Source of the DNA: CAYVQA01 sp045119035 | GTDB lineage: Bacteria; Bacillota_I; Bacilli_A; ML615J-28; CAG-313 | DNA: 64,000 bases | Assembly: GCA_045119035.1 (NCBI GenBank) | Contig: JBGVCU010000036.1 | Coordinates: forward strand, 17,241 to 81,240 | Reading direction: 5' to 3' | Shown: positions 24,785 through 33,372 of the stretch, piece by piece | Numbering within the stretch: the stretch's first letter is position 1 | How the letters are laid out: every line of letters starts with the position of its first letter | Made by a program: the position numbers and the translations under genes | Notes under the pieces: model-generated | Seen by the model: only the letters and a program-made list of their open reading frames with translations | Told to the model about the DNA's origin: nothing | Database searches by the model: none

Positions 24785-26053
24785 ATGGATGAAATGTTAT
24801 TAAAAGATAAAATAGAACAACTTAAAGAATATGGAATGAAAAAAGAATATATTCCATTAAGTAAAATTATTGAAGTAATCGATAGTGATTCTGATGACTT
24901 ATTAGACGATGTAATTAAAGAACTAGAAAACGATGGTTTTGAAGTTACAAGAGATAGCGAAGATGTTCCGACTGAAGAAGATTTATTAATTGAAAAAAGC
25001 GATGATGAGTTTGAAGCATTCATTGACGATGTAGAAATGGATGATGAATTAGAAGAATTAGCATCAAGCGTAGAAAATGAAATTAAAGTTTCAGATTTTG
25101 ATGACATTGTTGCTGGAAATCATCAAGCTGATGACCCTGTTAGAATGTATTTAAGAGATATTGGACAAATTGAATTATTAAATGTTAACCAAGAATCTGA
25201 ATATGCTAGAACTGTTCAAGAAGGTATCATGGCTAAAGAGAAAATTGAACAATATAAAAAACTTGGACGTCATATTAGTGAAGAAGAACTTGCTTTATTA
25301 AATGAAAAGATTGCTCATGGTGAAGAAGCAAGAAATATTTTAATTGAATCAAACTTACGTCTAGTAGTTTCAATTGCAAAAAGATACTTACTTAGAGGGC
25401 TTCCTTTCTTAGATTTAATTCAAGAAGGTAATATGGGGCTTATGAAAGCTGTTTATAAATTTGACCCAACAAAAGGATTCAAATTCTCTACATATGCAAC
25501 ATGGTGGATTCGTCAATCTATTACAAGAGCTATTGCTGACCAAGGTAGAACAATTCGTATTCCAGTTCATATGGTTGAAACAATTAACAAATTAAGCCGT
25601 GCTACACGTAGACTTACTCAAGAAAAACGTCGTGAGCCTACTTTAGAAGAAATTGCAGCAGAAATGAAAATTTCTGTAGAAAAAGTACAACAAATTCAAA
25701 AGATTGCTCAAGAACCTAAATCAATTGATGAAGCTGTCGGTGAAGAGGATGATTCAAGCCTAGGGGATTTCATTGCTGATGAACAAACTCTAAACCCACT
25801 TGAATATACTCAATCTCAAGCATATCGTGAAGAAATTGATGCTGTACTTCAAACTCTTACTCCAAGAGAAGAAAAAGTAATTCGTTTAAGAAACGGTTTA
25901 GATGATAATAGACCTCGTACATTAGAAGAAGTTGGTCGCGAATTTAATGTAACAAGAGAACGTATTCGTCAAATTGAAGCAAGAGCAATTCGCAGATTAC
26001 GTCATCCATCTCGTTTAAAGAGATTACAACATCATTTAAATAGACAAGATTAA
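24785..26053 (+). CDS. sigA: RNA polymerase primary sigma factor SigA
   Basis: The housekeeping sigma factor, 422 residues. Region 1.1 is strongly acidic (residues about 35-105). Region 1.2 starts DPVRMYLRDIG; region 2 has NLRLVVSIAKRY and FKFSTYATWWIRQSITRAIADQ for -10 recognition; region 4.2 has REFNVTRERIRQIEARAIRRLRHPSR for -35 recognition. It predicts TTGACA/TATAAT promoters, as found throughout the window. It is co-transcribed with dnaG. Confidence 0.97.
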   Translation: MDEMLLKDKIEQLKEYGMKKEYIPLSKIIEVIDSDSDDLLDDVIKELENDGFEVTRDSEDVPTEEDLLIEKSDDEFEAFIDDVEMDDELEELASSVENEIKVSDFDDIVAGNHQADDPVRMYLRDIGQIELLNVNQESEYARTVQEGIMAKEKIEQYKKLGRHISEEELALLNEKIAHGEEARNILIESNLRLVVSIAKRYLLRGLPFLDLIQEGNMGLMKAVYKFDPTKGFKFSTYATWWIRQSITRAIADQGRTIRIPVHMVETINKLSRATRRLTQEKRREPTLEEIAAEMKISVEKVQQIQKIAQEPKSIDEAVGEEDDSSLGDFIADEQTLNPLEYTQSQAYREEIDAVLQTLTPREEKVIRLRNGLDDNRPRTLEEVGREFNVTRERIRQIEARAIRRLRHPSRLKRLQHHLNRQD

Positions 26054-26057
26054 AAAT

Positions 26058-26086
26058 AAATAGCTCCATCTAGGAGCTATTTTTAA
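26058..26086 (+). terminator. Terminator between sigA and trmK
   Basis: The stem AAATAGCTCC / GGAGCTATTT (26058-26067 with 26073-26082) is followed by a few T. The RBS of trmK starts just behind it, so read-through probably supplies trmK. Confidence 0.78.
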
Positions 26087-26100
26087 AAAAAGGATAAATT

Positions 26101-26745
26101 ATGATTAATAAAAGATTAGAAGTAGTTAATAAATTTATAGATAAAAATGATATCCTTGCAGATATTGGGTGTGATCATGGTTATCTAGGTATTATGGCAT
26201 TAAATAAAGGTGTAAAATTTGTTCAATTTATTGATAATAAACAAGGACCACTAAATCAAGCAAAATTAAATTGCGAAAACATTGACTCAAATTGTATAGA
26301 ATTCACATTAAGTAGTGGATTTAATGATTTAAATGATAATGTTGATACTATTGCTTTTTGTGGTGTGGGTGGAGAATTATTAATTGAAGTAATTAATGAA
26401 GATTTAGATAAGGCTAAGAAACTAAAAAAATTAATTTTACAACCAAATAAAAATGAAGATCGCCTAAGAAAATATTTATTTGAAAATAATTTTAAAATAA
26501 TTGATGAAGAAGTTGTTTTTGATAAAGATAAATACTATGAAATCATTTTATGTAAGTATGTTAATGAAGCTATTATTTATAATGATTTAGATATTAAATA
26601 TGGGCCGATATTAAGAATCAATAAATCAAATACTTTTATTAGTAAATGGAATGAAAAACTTTCTAAATATCAAAAAATTAATCAAAATAATCCTAATTTA
26701 TATAATAATGAAATAGAAGAAATTAAAAAGATTATCGAAAAATAA
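26101..26745 (+). CDS. trmK: tRNA (adenine22-N1)-methyltransferase TrmK
   Basis: An SAM-dependent enzyme that makes m1A22 in tRNA. The SAM site is DIGCDHGYLGIMALNKG; CGVGGELLIEVI and LILQPNKNEDRLRKYL are the other conserved blocks. It has 214 residues, close to the B. subtilis YqfN. Its place after sigA is the same as in B. subtilis; the usual next gene (yqfO/nif3 type) is missing here. Confidence 0.92.
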   Translation: MINKRLEVVNKFIDKNDILADIGCDHGYLGIMALNKGVKFVQFIDNKQGPLNQAKLNCENIDSNCIEFTLSSGFNDLNDNVDTIAFCGVGGELLIEVINEDLDKAKKLKKLILQPNKNEDRLRKYLFENNFKIIDEEVVFDKDKYYEIILCKYVNEAIIYNDLDIKYGPILRINKSNTFISKWNEKLSKYQKINQNNPNLYNNEIEEIKKIIEK

Positions 26746-26768
26746 AAGAGAGCTTAAAGCTCTCTTTT
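26744..26768. terminator. Bidirectional terminator between trmK and the ferredoxin gene
   Basis: The 11-bp perfect stem AAAAGAGAGCT / AGCTCTCTTTT (26744-26754 with 26758-26768) has a TAA loop and lies between convergent genes. Confidence 0.9.
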
Positions 26769-26776
26769 ATAATTAA

Positions 26777-26944
26777 CTATTCTTCAACGATGCAGTCAAC
26801 AGGACAGTTTTCTTGGCAAACACCACAATCGATGCAAGCATCTGCATCAATTACATAGATGTCACCTTCAGAAATACATTCAACTGGACAGTTTGAAGCA
26901 CATGTACCACAAGCGATACAAGCATCAGTAATTTTTCTTGGCAT
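26777..26944 (-). CDS. 2[4Fe-4S] ferredoxin
   Basis: A 55-residue clostridial-type ferredoxin with two CxxCxxCxxxCP motifs: C9-C12-C15-C19 and C37-C40-C43-C47. The start is the ATG at 26944 (MPRKITDACIACGTC) with a strong RBS (ggaggt); the frame is open a little further upstream without support. It is transcribed alone. It is the natural low-potential electron carrier for the Rnf complex and for NrdG. Because the RnfB in this window lacks a fused ferredoxin domain, this protein or another ferredoxin must dock directly. Confidence 0.96.
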   Translation of the reverse strand: MPRKITDACIACGTCASNCPVECISEGDIYVIDADACIDCGVCQENCPVDCIVEE

Positions 26945-26974
26945 GAATAGTACCTCCATTAATTATTTGACTAT

Positions 26975-27003
26975 ATTTTATCATTTAAATATTAAATTTG
27001 CAA
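26975..27003 (-). promoter_or_regulatory. SigA-type promoter for the ferredoxin gene
   Basis: On the minus strand TTGCAA (27003-26998) and TAAAAT (26980-26975) are 17 bp apart. Confidence 0.65.
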
Positions 27004-27058
27004 GTTTCTTGCGTAGGAAAAAATAGTAATTATAAAATATGTAAAAAAAAACATTATA

Positions 27059-27077
27059 ATTTGTTAATTAAACAAAT
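27059..27077. repeat. Palindrome in the divergent ferredoxin/yneF spacer
   Basis: ATTTGTT-AATTA-AACAAAT is a perfect dyad with 7-bp arms, followed by a further AACAAAT-like copy near 27085. It lies upstream of both divergent promoters and could be an operator, though the A+T-rich setting makes chance possible. The remainder of the 231-bp spacer shows no gene. Confidence 0.4.
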
Positions 27078-27113
27078 ATATAAAACAAATATATTTTTAA
27101 TAAATTAATTTAC

Positions 27114-27142
27114 TTGAAAAAATATTGATTTTTTGATATAAT
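27114..27142 (+). promoter_or_regulatory. SigA-type promoter for yneF
   Basis: TTGAAA (27114-27119) and TATAAT (27137-27142) are 17 bp apart; the RBS aaggaga follows. Confidence 0.72.
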
Positions 27143-27175
27143 AGATATAGAAAATATCAAAGGAGACTTATTAAT

Positions 27176-27394
27176 ATGGTAAAATGGTGGGTATTATTAA
27201 TCTGTATTATTGGATGTCTATTAGCTGGTTTAGTAGCAGGATTCTTAATTACTAAGAAAATTTTCGAAAAACAATTAAAAGACAATCCGCCAATTAATCG
27301 TAATATGATTAAAGCTTTATATTCTCAAATGGGACGTAAACCATCTGAAAAAGATATTAATCGTATTATGGAATCAATGAATAAATATAAATAA
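27176..27394 (+). CDS. yneF: YneF family (UPF0154) small membrane protein
   Basis: A 72-residue protein with one N-terminal TM segment (WWVLLICIIGCLLAGLVAG) and the conserved cytoplasmic tail NPPINRNMIKALYSQMGRKP, typical of UPF0154/YneF. The function of the family is unknown. It is a single-gene unit with its own promoter and terminator. Confidence 0.9.
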   Translation: MVKWWVLLICIIGCLLAGLVAGFLITKKIFEKQLKDNPPINRNMIKALYSQMGRKPSEKDINRIMESMNKYK

Positions 27395-27399
27395 TAATC

Positions 27400-27430
27400 A
27401 TACTGTAAGGTAATACTTACAGTATTTTTA
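27400..27430 (+). terminator. Terminator after yneF
   Basis: The stem ATACTGTAAG / CTTACAGTAT (27400-27409 with 27416-27425) has a six-base loop and is followed by T residues. Confidence 0.88.
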
Positions 27431-27547
27431 TTTTTAAAAAATAGTTTAGTAAATTAATACCATAAAATTTATTTTTTTAGTATAATTATAGTGTATTAAA
27501 GTTTTTAACTTTTTTTAAATTGATATAATAAATATAAGGAGAAGAGT

Positions 27548-28750
27548 ATGTATAACCGCAAAAAATGTGTTGCAATGCTACTTGCAGGTGGTCAAGGGAG
27601 TAGACTATTTGCACTTACTACAAATGTAGCAAAACCAGCTGTTTCTTTTGGAGCAAAATACAGAATTATTGATTTTACTTTATCAAACTGTATTAACTCT
27701 AATATTGATACTGTTGGTGTATTAACTCAATATCAACCACTAATCTTAAATGATTATATTGGTAATGGACAACCATGGGACTTAGATAGAACTTTTGGTG
27801 GAGTTCATATTTTACCTCCATATCAAGCAAAAGATAGAATGGATTGGTATAAAGGTACTGCGAATGCTATTTATCAAAATTTAAGTTTTATTCGTAACTA
27901 TCATCCTGATCATGTTTTAATATTATCAGGTGACCATATTTATAAAATGGACTATAATGCAATGTTAGAATATCATATTCAACAAAATGCTGATTGTACA
28001 ATTGCTGTTTTAGAAGTTCCAATGGATGAAGCTAGTCGTTTTGGTATTATGAATACTAATGAAGATAGTCAAATTATTGACTTTGAAGAAAAACCAGCTA
28101 AACCTAAGAGTAATAAAGCATCAATGGGGATTTATATTTTTAAAGCTGATATTTTAGAAAAATATTTAATTGAAGATGAAAATGATCCTAGTTCAAAGAA
28201 TGACTTTGGTAAAAATATTATTCCAAATTTATTAAATACAGGTAAAAGATTATTTGCATATCCTTTTAAAGGATATTGGAAAGATGTTGGTACTATTAAG
28301 AGTTTATGGGAAGCAAATCAAGATTTAATTGGTGATAGTCCAGCATTTGATATTTATGATTCTAATTGGAAGATTCATTCAAGAAATAGTGGAATTGAAC
28401 CACAATATCTTGCTAAAGGTTCTGTTGTTAAGAACTCTTTAATTTCAGGGGGATCTAAAATCTACGGAACAGTAATTAACAGTGTTATTGGAACAAGTGT
28501 TGTTATTGAAAAAGGTGCTGTAGTAAAAGATTCTGTAATTTTCTCTGGTACAGTTATCAAAGAAAATGCTGATGTTAATTATTGTATTATTGATGAAAAT
28601 GTAACAATAGGTAAACATTCTTCACTTGGTATTGATAAAGAATTTAGTAAAGGTATTACTGTTGTTGGACGTGATACAGTTATTGATGACTATGAAGTTA
28701 TTATGGATGATCAAAATATTGAATCTGTAAACAGAAAGGGGAATAAATAA
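27548..28750 (+). CDS. glgC: Glucose-1-phosphate adenylyltransferase, catalytic subunit
   Basis: It makes ADP-glucose for glycogen synthesis. The nucleotide-binding signature GGQGSRLFALT, then AKPAVSFGAKYRIIDF, WYKGTANAIYQN and LSGDHIYKMDY are all intact. FGIMN...FEEKPAKP is the sugar-phosphate site. A left-handed beta-helix ends the 400-residue protein. A TATAAT lies at 27524-27529. It overlaps glgD by one base, and glgA follows, so glgCDA form an operon; glgB and glgP are not in the window. Confidence 0.96.
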   Translation: MYNRKKCVAMLLAGGQGSRLFALTTNVAKPAVSFGAKYRIIDFTLSNCINSNIDTVGVLTQYQPLILNDYIGNGQPWDLDRTFGGVHILPPYQAKDRMDWYKGTANAIYQNLSFIRNYHPDHVLILSGDHIYKMDYNAMLEYHIQQNADCTIAVLEVPMDEASRFGIMNTNEDSQIIDFEEKPAKPKSNKASMGIYIFKADILEKYLIEDENDPSSKNDFGKNIIPNLLNTGKRLFAYPFKGYWKDVGTIKSLWEANQDLIGDSPAFDIYDSNWKIHSRNSGIEPQYLAKGSVVKNSLISGGSKIYGTVINSVIGTSVVIEKGAVVKDSVIFSGTVIKENADVNYCIIDENVTIGKHSSLGIDKEFSKGITVVGRDTVIDDYEVIMDDQNIESVNRKGNK

Positions 28751-29865
28751 TGAGAGCATTAGGTGTAATTTTTTCAAATTCTGAAGCTGAATCACTTTAT
28801 GAAATAACTCGCAAAAGAACAACTGGTTCAATCCCTTTTGGTGGAAGATATCGTTTAATTGACTTTGCTTTATCTAATATGGTAAGCGCGAGAATTTCTA
28901 ATGTTGCAGTACTTACTCAACGTAATTATCAATCTTTAATGGATCATTTAGGATCTGGTAAAGAATGGGATATGTCTAGAAAAAATGGTGGTTTAGTAAT
29001 ATTCCCTCCATTTAGTTCACATAAGAGTGATAGTTTATATTCAACTCGTCTTGAAGCTTTAAAATCAATTAAAAGCTATATTGAAAAACAACATCCTGAA
29101 ATTGTTGTTTTATCAGATAGTGATAGTGTAAATACAATTAATTTACCTGAATTAATTGAAAAGCATGAAGATAATCGTGCTGATATTACTGTTGCTTATA
29201 AAAATATGGAAGTTACTAGCGATTTAATGTTTAATTTGAATTTGACTTTAGATTCATTTGATCGTGTAACAAGTGCTAAATTAAAAACTCCAATTGGAAC
29301 TAACGCTAATTTATCTGTTAACTTATTTGTATTTAATACTGCTGTATTGATGGGTTTAATTGATGATGCTATTTCAAGAGGTTTAACTGATTTATTTGCT
29401 GATATTATTTTCCCAAATATTGCATCATTAAGAGTATTTGGATATGAATATAAAGGACTTTATATGCATATTTCTAATATGGAAAATTATTATCAAAATA
29501 ATTTAAGATTGCTTGATAGTAGTGTTAGAGAACAATTATTCGAACAAGAAAGTCATGGTATTTATACAAAAGTTCGTGACTCAGCTCCTACTAAATATGG
29601 TAATAATGTTTATATTGAAAATAGCTTTATTGCTGATGGATGCGAAATTGAAGGTCAAGTAATTAATAGTATCTTATTTAGAGGTGTCAGAGTTGGTGCT
29701 GGTACTGTTATAAAAGATTCTATTTTAATGCAAGATACAATGGTTGGTCATAATGTTAATTTAACTGCTGTAATTACTGATAAAAATGTTATTATTAGTG
29801 ATAGAACTAACCTAATGGGATGTGAAAAAATCCCTTATTACATTGGTAAAAATTCTAGAGTTTAG
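28750..29865 (+). CDS. glgD: GlgD, regulatory partner of ADP-glucose pyrophosphorylase
   Basis: A 371-residue GlgC paralogue. The catalytic glycine-rich loop is altered: it begins LGVIFSNSEAESLYEITRKR instead of a GGxGxRL signature, so it is probably not catalytic alone. PFGGRYRLIDFALSNM and the C-terminal beta-helix (VINSILFRGVRVGAGTVIKD) are kept. In Firmicutes GlgD forms a heterotetramer with GlgC and alters its kinetics. Coupled to glgC by a one-base overlap. Confidence 0.93.
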   Translation: MRALGVIFSNSEAESLYEITRKRTTGSIPFGGRYRLIDFALSNMVSARISNVAVLTQRNYQSLMDHLGSGKEWDMSRKNGGLVIFPPFSSHKSDSLYSTRLEALKSIKSYIEKQHPEIVVLSDSDSVNTINLPELIEKHEDNRADITVAYKNMEVTSDLMFNLNLTLDSFDRVTSAKLKTPIGTNANLSVNLFVFNTAVLMGLIDDAISRGLTDLFADIIFPNIASLRVFGYEYKGLYMHISNMENYYQNNLRLLDSSVREQLFEQESHGIYTKVRDSAPTKYGNNVYIENSFIADGCEIEGQVINSILFRGVRVGAGTVIKDSILMQDTMVGHNVNLTAVITDKNVIISDRTNLMGCEKIPYYIGKNSRV

Positions 29866-29873
29866 AGGTTCGT

Positions 29874-31316
29874 ATGGCAAAAAAAGTATTTTTTATTGCG
29901 TCTGAAGCACAACCTTATATTGCTTCTGGTGGTTTAGGTGATGTAATAGGTTCACTTCCAAAAGCTATTGCAAAAGCAAGTAAAGAAGCATATGAAGTAT
30001 CTGTGATATTACCTTTATATGGAAAGATTGATCCAAAAGTAAGAATGAAGATGCAATATGTAGGTCAAACTAATATTTCATTATCATGGAGAAGATTATA
30101 TTGCGCAATTTATAAATTAGTTGAAAAAGGTGTATCATATTATTTTATTGATAATGAATATTATTTTAAACGTGATCGTTTATATGGATATTTTGATGAT
30201 GCAGAAAGATTTGCATATTTTTCTAAAGCTTCAATTGATTTAATGTTATATTTAAATGAAATACCTGATATTATTCATTGTCATGATTGGCAAACTGCTT
30301 TAGTTCCAATTTATTTACGTACTTTATATTATGGAAATGTATTATTTATGAATACAAAGACTATCTTTACTATTCATAATATTGAATATCAAGGTCAATA
30401 TCATTTAGGTAAAGATTTAATGGAAGATGTATTTGGACTTTCAATGAATGATTGTTATTTAGTTGAATATAACTATGGGTTAAATTTAATGAAAGGTGCA
30501 ATGGAAGCATCAAATAAAGTTTCTACAGTTAGTCCAACATACGCAGAACAAATTACAACTTCAGAATATGCTCATAATTTAGAACATGAAGTACGTCGTG
30601 TTAAGGATGAAGGTAAATTATTTGGTATTTTAAATGGAATCGATACTACATTTTATAATCCTTCAAAAGATAAAGCGATTTACAAAATGTATAATAAGGA
30701 TTCTTTAGAACTTAAAAAAGTAAATAAAGAAGAACTTCAAAAAGAATTAGGACTTAAAGTAGATCCAAATATTCCAATTATTTCAATGGTAACTAGACTT
30801 GTTTCACACAAAGGACTTGATACATTAAGGGATTCACTAGATCGTATTTTACAAGAAGATATTCAACTTGTTGTATTAGGAACTGGTGATGCTTATTATG
30901 AAAATATCTTAAAAGATGCACAAGCTAGATATCCAGAAAAAGTTAGAGCAATTATTGCTTTTAACCAAGTGATGTCAAGAAAGATTTATGCTGGAAGTGA
31001 TCTATTCTTAATGCCATCTAAATCTGAACCATGTGGTTTATCACAAATGATTGCTTCAACTTATGGTACAATAGCAATTGTTAGAGAAACTGGTGGATTA
31101 AAAGATAGTATCATCGATGTAAATAATAAAGGATTCGGTTATACGTTTAAATATAATGATCCTAATGAAATGTATGATACTATTAAAAGAGCTATTTGCG
31201 ATTATCATTCAGAAAAATGGGATGAGATTGTTAAAAAAGCTATTAAAACAGACTTTAGTTGGAAAAAATCTGCTAAAGAATATATTAAAGAATATAATAA
31301 GTTGTTAAATATATAG
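29874..31316 (+). CDS. glgA: Glycogen synthase (ADP-glucose type)
   Basis: A GT5 glycosyltransferase that extends alpha-1,4-glucan from ADP-glucose. The N-terminal SEAQPYIASGGLGDVIGSLPKA contains the KxGGL-like site (here SGGL), HCHDWQTALVP is the acceptor-site region, NGIDTTFYNPS and the C-terminal MPSKSEPCGLSQMIASTYGT with RETGGLKDSI complete it. It has 480 residues. The usual Lys of the KTGGL motif is replaced by Ala-Ser (IASGGL), a variation worth noting. Third gene of glgCDA. Confidence 0.94.
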   Translation: MAKKVFFIASEAQPYIASGGLGDVIGSLPKAIAKASKEAYEVSVILPLYGKIDPKVRMKMQYVGQTNISLSWRRLYCAIYKLVEKGVSYYFIDNEYYFKRDRLYGYFDDAERFAYFSKASIDLMLYLNEIPDIIHCHDWQTALVPIYLRTLYYGNVLFMNTKTIFTIHNIEYQGQYHLGKDLMEDVFGLSMNDCYLVEYNYGLNLMKGAMEASNKVSTVSPTYAEQITTSEYAHNLEHEVRRVKDEGKLFGILNGIDTTFYNPSKDKAIYKMYNKDSLELKKVNKEELQKELGLKVDPNIPIISMVTRLVSHKGLDTLRDSLDRILQEDIQLVVLGTGDAYYENILKDAQARYPEKVRAIIAFNQVMSRKIYAGSDLFLMPSKSEPCGLSQMIASTYGTIAIVRETGGLKDSIIDVNNKGFGYTFKYNDPNEMYDTIKRAICDYHSEKWDEIVKKAIKTDFSWKKSAKEYIKEYNKLLNI

Positions 31317-31343
31317 AAGATTATTAGACTGCGAGATTAAATT

Positions 31344-32069
31344 ATGAAAAAAATTTTTGTATTGTTTTTTGTTATTTTATTAAGTGGATGTTCATTTGAA
31401 ATTACTCCACCTACTAATATTGAAAATAAGCCAAATGTTGAAGAAACAAAATTAGATAAAAATGACTATGGTACTATTTATAGTGAAGTAGCTCAAGTTT
31501 TATATACTTATAATATTGATACACCTAATTTAGAAAGCCGTGAAGGTGTAAGAAGAAAATTAGATCAAGTAGAAAATAATGATGATTTATTATCTGTTGC
31601 TATTATGATTAAGATGTTTTCTGAAGTATATTTAAGTGAAAAATTTGATGGTGATCCTTCAAAAACAATTACTGTAAAAGGTGTTTATGAAGATGCTGAA
31701 ATGATTTTTGATGTATGTAGTAAATATGAAGATGGATATATTTACGGATCAATTAGAAGCTATTCAGATGTATTTGCTCCAAATGAATCATTCAATTTTA
31801 TTAAAGTTCAATATGATTTTGAAAAAAATAAAATAATTGCATTTGATTCTTATTCAGATTATTGTGAAGATGGAATTGAATATTCTAGATATGAAGATGG
31901 TGTAATTGCAAGATTAGATTTAGAAACTATTGATGAAGAATATAATACAATCTATAATTATATTCAAACAACTAAAACTTCATTTGTTAGTGATATTCAA
32001 ACTAGTATAAAGTTATCTAGTGATTTTTCAGAAGAAATCGCAAGAGTAATAGAGTATAGTCCTTTTTAG
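31344..32069 (+). CDS. Predicted lipoprotein of unknown function
   Basis: A lipoprotein signal (LLSGC, Cys16) is followed by 225 residues without TM segments. The mature part has an N-terminal helical section (YSEVAQVLYTYN ... MIKMFSEVYL) and a beta-rich middle (ITVKGVYEDAEMIFDVCSKYEDGYIYGSI). I do not recognise the family. It starts 27 bp after glgA and ends before a terminator, so it may be the last gene of the glycogen operon, but a functional tie is not shown. Confidence 0.7.
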   Translation: MKKIFVLFFVILLSGCSFEITPPTNIENKPNVEETKLDKNDYGTIYSEVAQVLYTYNIDTPNLESREGVRRKLDQVENNDDLLSVAIMIKMFSEVYLSEKFDGDPSKTITVKGVYEDAEMIFDVCSKYEDGYIYGSIRSYSDVFAPNESFNFIKVQYDFEKNKIIAFDSYSDYCEDGIEYSRYEDGVIARLDLETIDEEYNTIYNYIQTTKTSFVSDIQTSIKLSSDFSEEIARVIEYSPF

Positions 32070-32091
32070 TAATCAATATTAATTTATAAAT

Positions 32092-32122
32092 AAAGATGAA
32101 TCAATTAAGATTCATCTTTTTA
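32092..32122 (+). terminator. Terminator after the glycogen cluster lipoprotein
   Basis: The stem AAAGATGAATC / GATTCATCTTT (32092-32102 with 32109-32119) has a six-base loop and is followed by T residues. Confidence 0.85.
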
Positions 32123-32152
32123 TTTTAAAATAACATTATTTTATCAAATCTA

Positions 32153-32181
32153 TTGACAATGTAACAATGTTACGCTATAAT
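32153..32181 (+). promoter_or_regulatory. yhbD promoter with an operator-like dyad in the spacer
   Basis: A consensus -35 TTGACA (32153-32158) and -10 TATAAT (32176-32181) are 17 bp apart. The spacer contains the dyad GTAAC-AAT-GTTAC (32161-32173). A dyad between the two boxes is where MerR-type regulators bind, and the first gene encodes a protein with a MerR-like DNA-binding domain, so autoregulation is plausible. Confidence 0.75.
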
Positions 32182-32223
32182 ATTAGTGTAAATTAAATAT
32201 CATATTAAAAATGAGGTGATTAT

Positions 32224-32793
32224 ATGATATCTAAAAAAGAATTGCTCAAAGAAATGAATATTTCATATGGACAACTTTATAGATGGAAAAGAGAAGGATT
32301 AATACCTGATGAATGGTTTATTAAACAAAGTGTATCAACAGGTCAAGAAACTTACTTTAAAAAAGATCTTATATTGCCTAGAATAAAGAAGATCTTAGAA
32401 CTTAAAGATCAGTTTCAATTAGATCAATTAAAAGATTTCTTTAATTCAGATAGTGAAAAATTCAAGTATAATATTAGAGATATTATAATGATAGAAGAGA
32501 TTGATCCATTTATATTAAAAAGTTATTCAAAAAATAAAGAACAATTAGATTTAATTGATGTAATTTTGATTTATATATTTTCAACTAATCAAGATATAAT
32601 AGATTATAGTAATTATATTGAACATAATATTTCTCAAAATATAACATTAAATGATATTTTTTATATTATTGAATCAAATGGTATAAATAATATTTTAATT
32701 GTAAATCAAAATTCATTTATTGATCATAATCTAAAGATCATTAAAAAAATTAATTTAGATGATGTTGCTAGCATTATAGCAAAGACTTTATAG
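32224..32793 (+). CDS. yhbD: YhbD-like (DUF4004) HTH regulator
   Basis: A 189-residue protein with an N-terminal MerR-like helix-turn-helix: ISKKELLKEMNISYGQLYRWKREGLIP. This resembles B. subtilis YhbD, which stands next to the bactofilin-like yhbE and yhbF. The rest is helical and Asn/Ile-rich, probably for dimerisation or ligand sensing. It is the first gene of a three-gene unit; a bactofilin-like gene follows at 11 bp. Its own promoter carries a dyad that may be its operator. Confidence 0.75.
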   Translation: MISKKELLKEMNISYGQLYRWKREGLIPDEWFIKQSVSTGQETYFKKDLILPRIKKILELKDQFQLDQLKDFFNSDSEKFKYNIRDIIMIEEIDPFILKSYSKNKEQLDLIDVILIYIFSTNQDIIDYSNYIEHNISQNITLNDIFYIIESNGINNILIVNQNSFIDHNLKIIKKINLDDVASIIAKTL

Positions 32794-32804
32794 GAGGAAT
32801 TTAT

Positions 32805-33362
32805 ATGGAAAATTGTAATATAACAGGCATTGGAACAATTAATGGTGGTGATTACGATTGTTTGAAAATATCTGGTGCATGTAGTTGCAAAGATGAAATT
32901 ACAGCGAAAGATATTAAAGTATCTGGTACAGCAAATTTTAAGAAAAATGTAAAAGCCGATTCTATAAAGATTTCTGGTGCAGCAAGTTTTAATCAAGATA
33001 TTAAATGTAAAACATTCCACATTTCTGGAGCAATAAAAATTGATGGTAATTTATCTGCGGATAGTGTTACTGTTAGTGGAGCTATTCAAATTGATGGAGA
33101 TTTAAATACAGATGTTTTAGTGGTGGATTCAAAAAGTTCAAAATTTAATAATATTTATGGGGATTGTATAAGTATTAAATCAAATAAAACAGAAGTGAAT
33201 GAAATAGAAGCTACTAATATTAAATTACACAATGTAAAAGCCAAAAAAGTATGCGGTGCAAATATCGAGATTTATGATTCTTCTGAAATAGAAGAAGTGG
33301 AATTCAGTGAATCATTGGTTATCCATGACACATGTATTTTAAAGAAAATAACAAAACTATAG
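32805..33362 (+). CDS. Bactofilin-like polymer-forming protein (YhbE/YhbF type)
   Basis: A 185-residue protein built of short beta-helix repeats: LKISGACSCKDEI, IKVSGTANFKKNV, IKISGAASFNQDI, FHISGAIKIDGNL and VTVSGAIQIDGDL. The periodic [I/V]-x-[I/V]-S-G-[A/T] is the bactofilin signature; such proteins form filaments without nucleotide. There is no signal peptide. The yhbD-bactofilin pairing is that of B. subtilis yhbDEF. A small membrane protein follows at 10 bp and may anchor the polymer (inference). Confidence 0.8.
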   Translation: MENCNITGIGTINGGDYDCLKISGACSCKDEITAKDIKVSGTANFKKNVKADSIKISGAASFNQDIKCKTFHISGAIKIDGNLSADSVTVSGAIQIDGDLNTDVLVVDSKSSKFNNIYGDCISIKSNKTEVNEIEATNIKLHNVKAKKVCGANIEIYDSSEIEEVEFSESLVIHDTCILKKITKL

Positions 33363-33372
33363 GAGATAAGAT

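Noticed and set aside
24724..25107. Open minus-strand frame, very Ser-rich
   Set aside because: It is the antisense shadow of the acidic Asp/Glu codons of sigA; no RBS, no promoter, no plausible protein.
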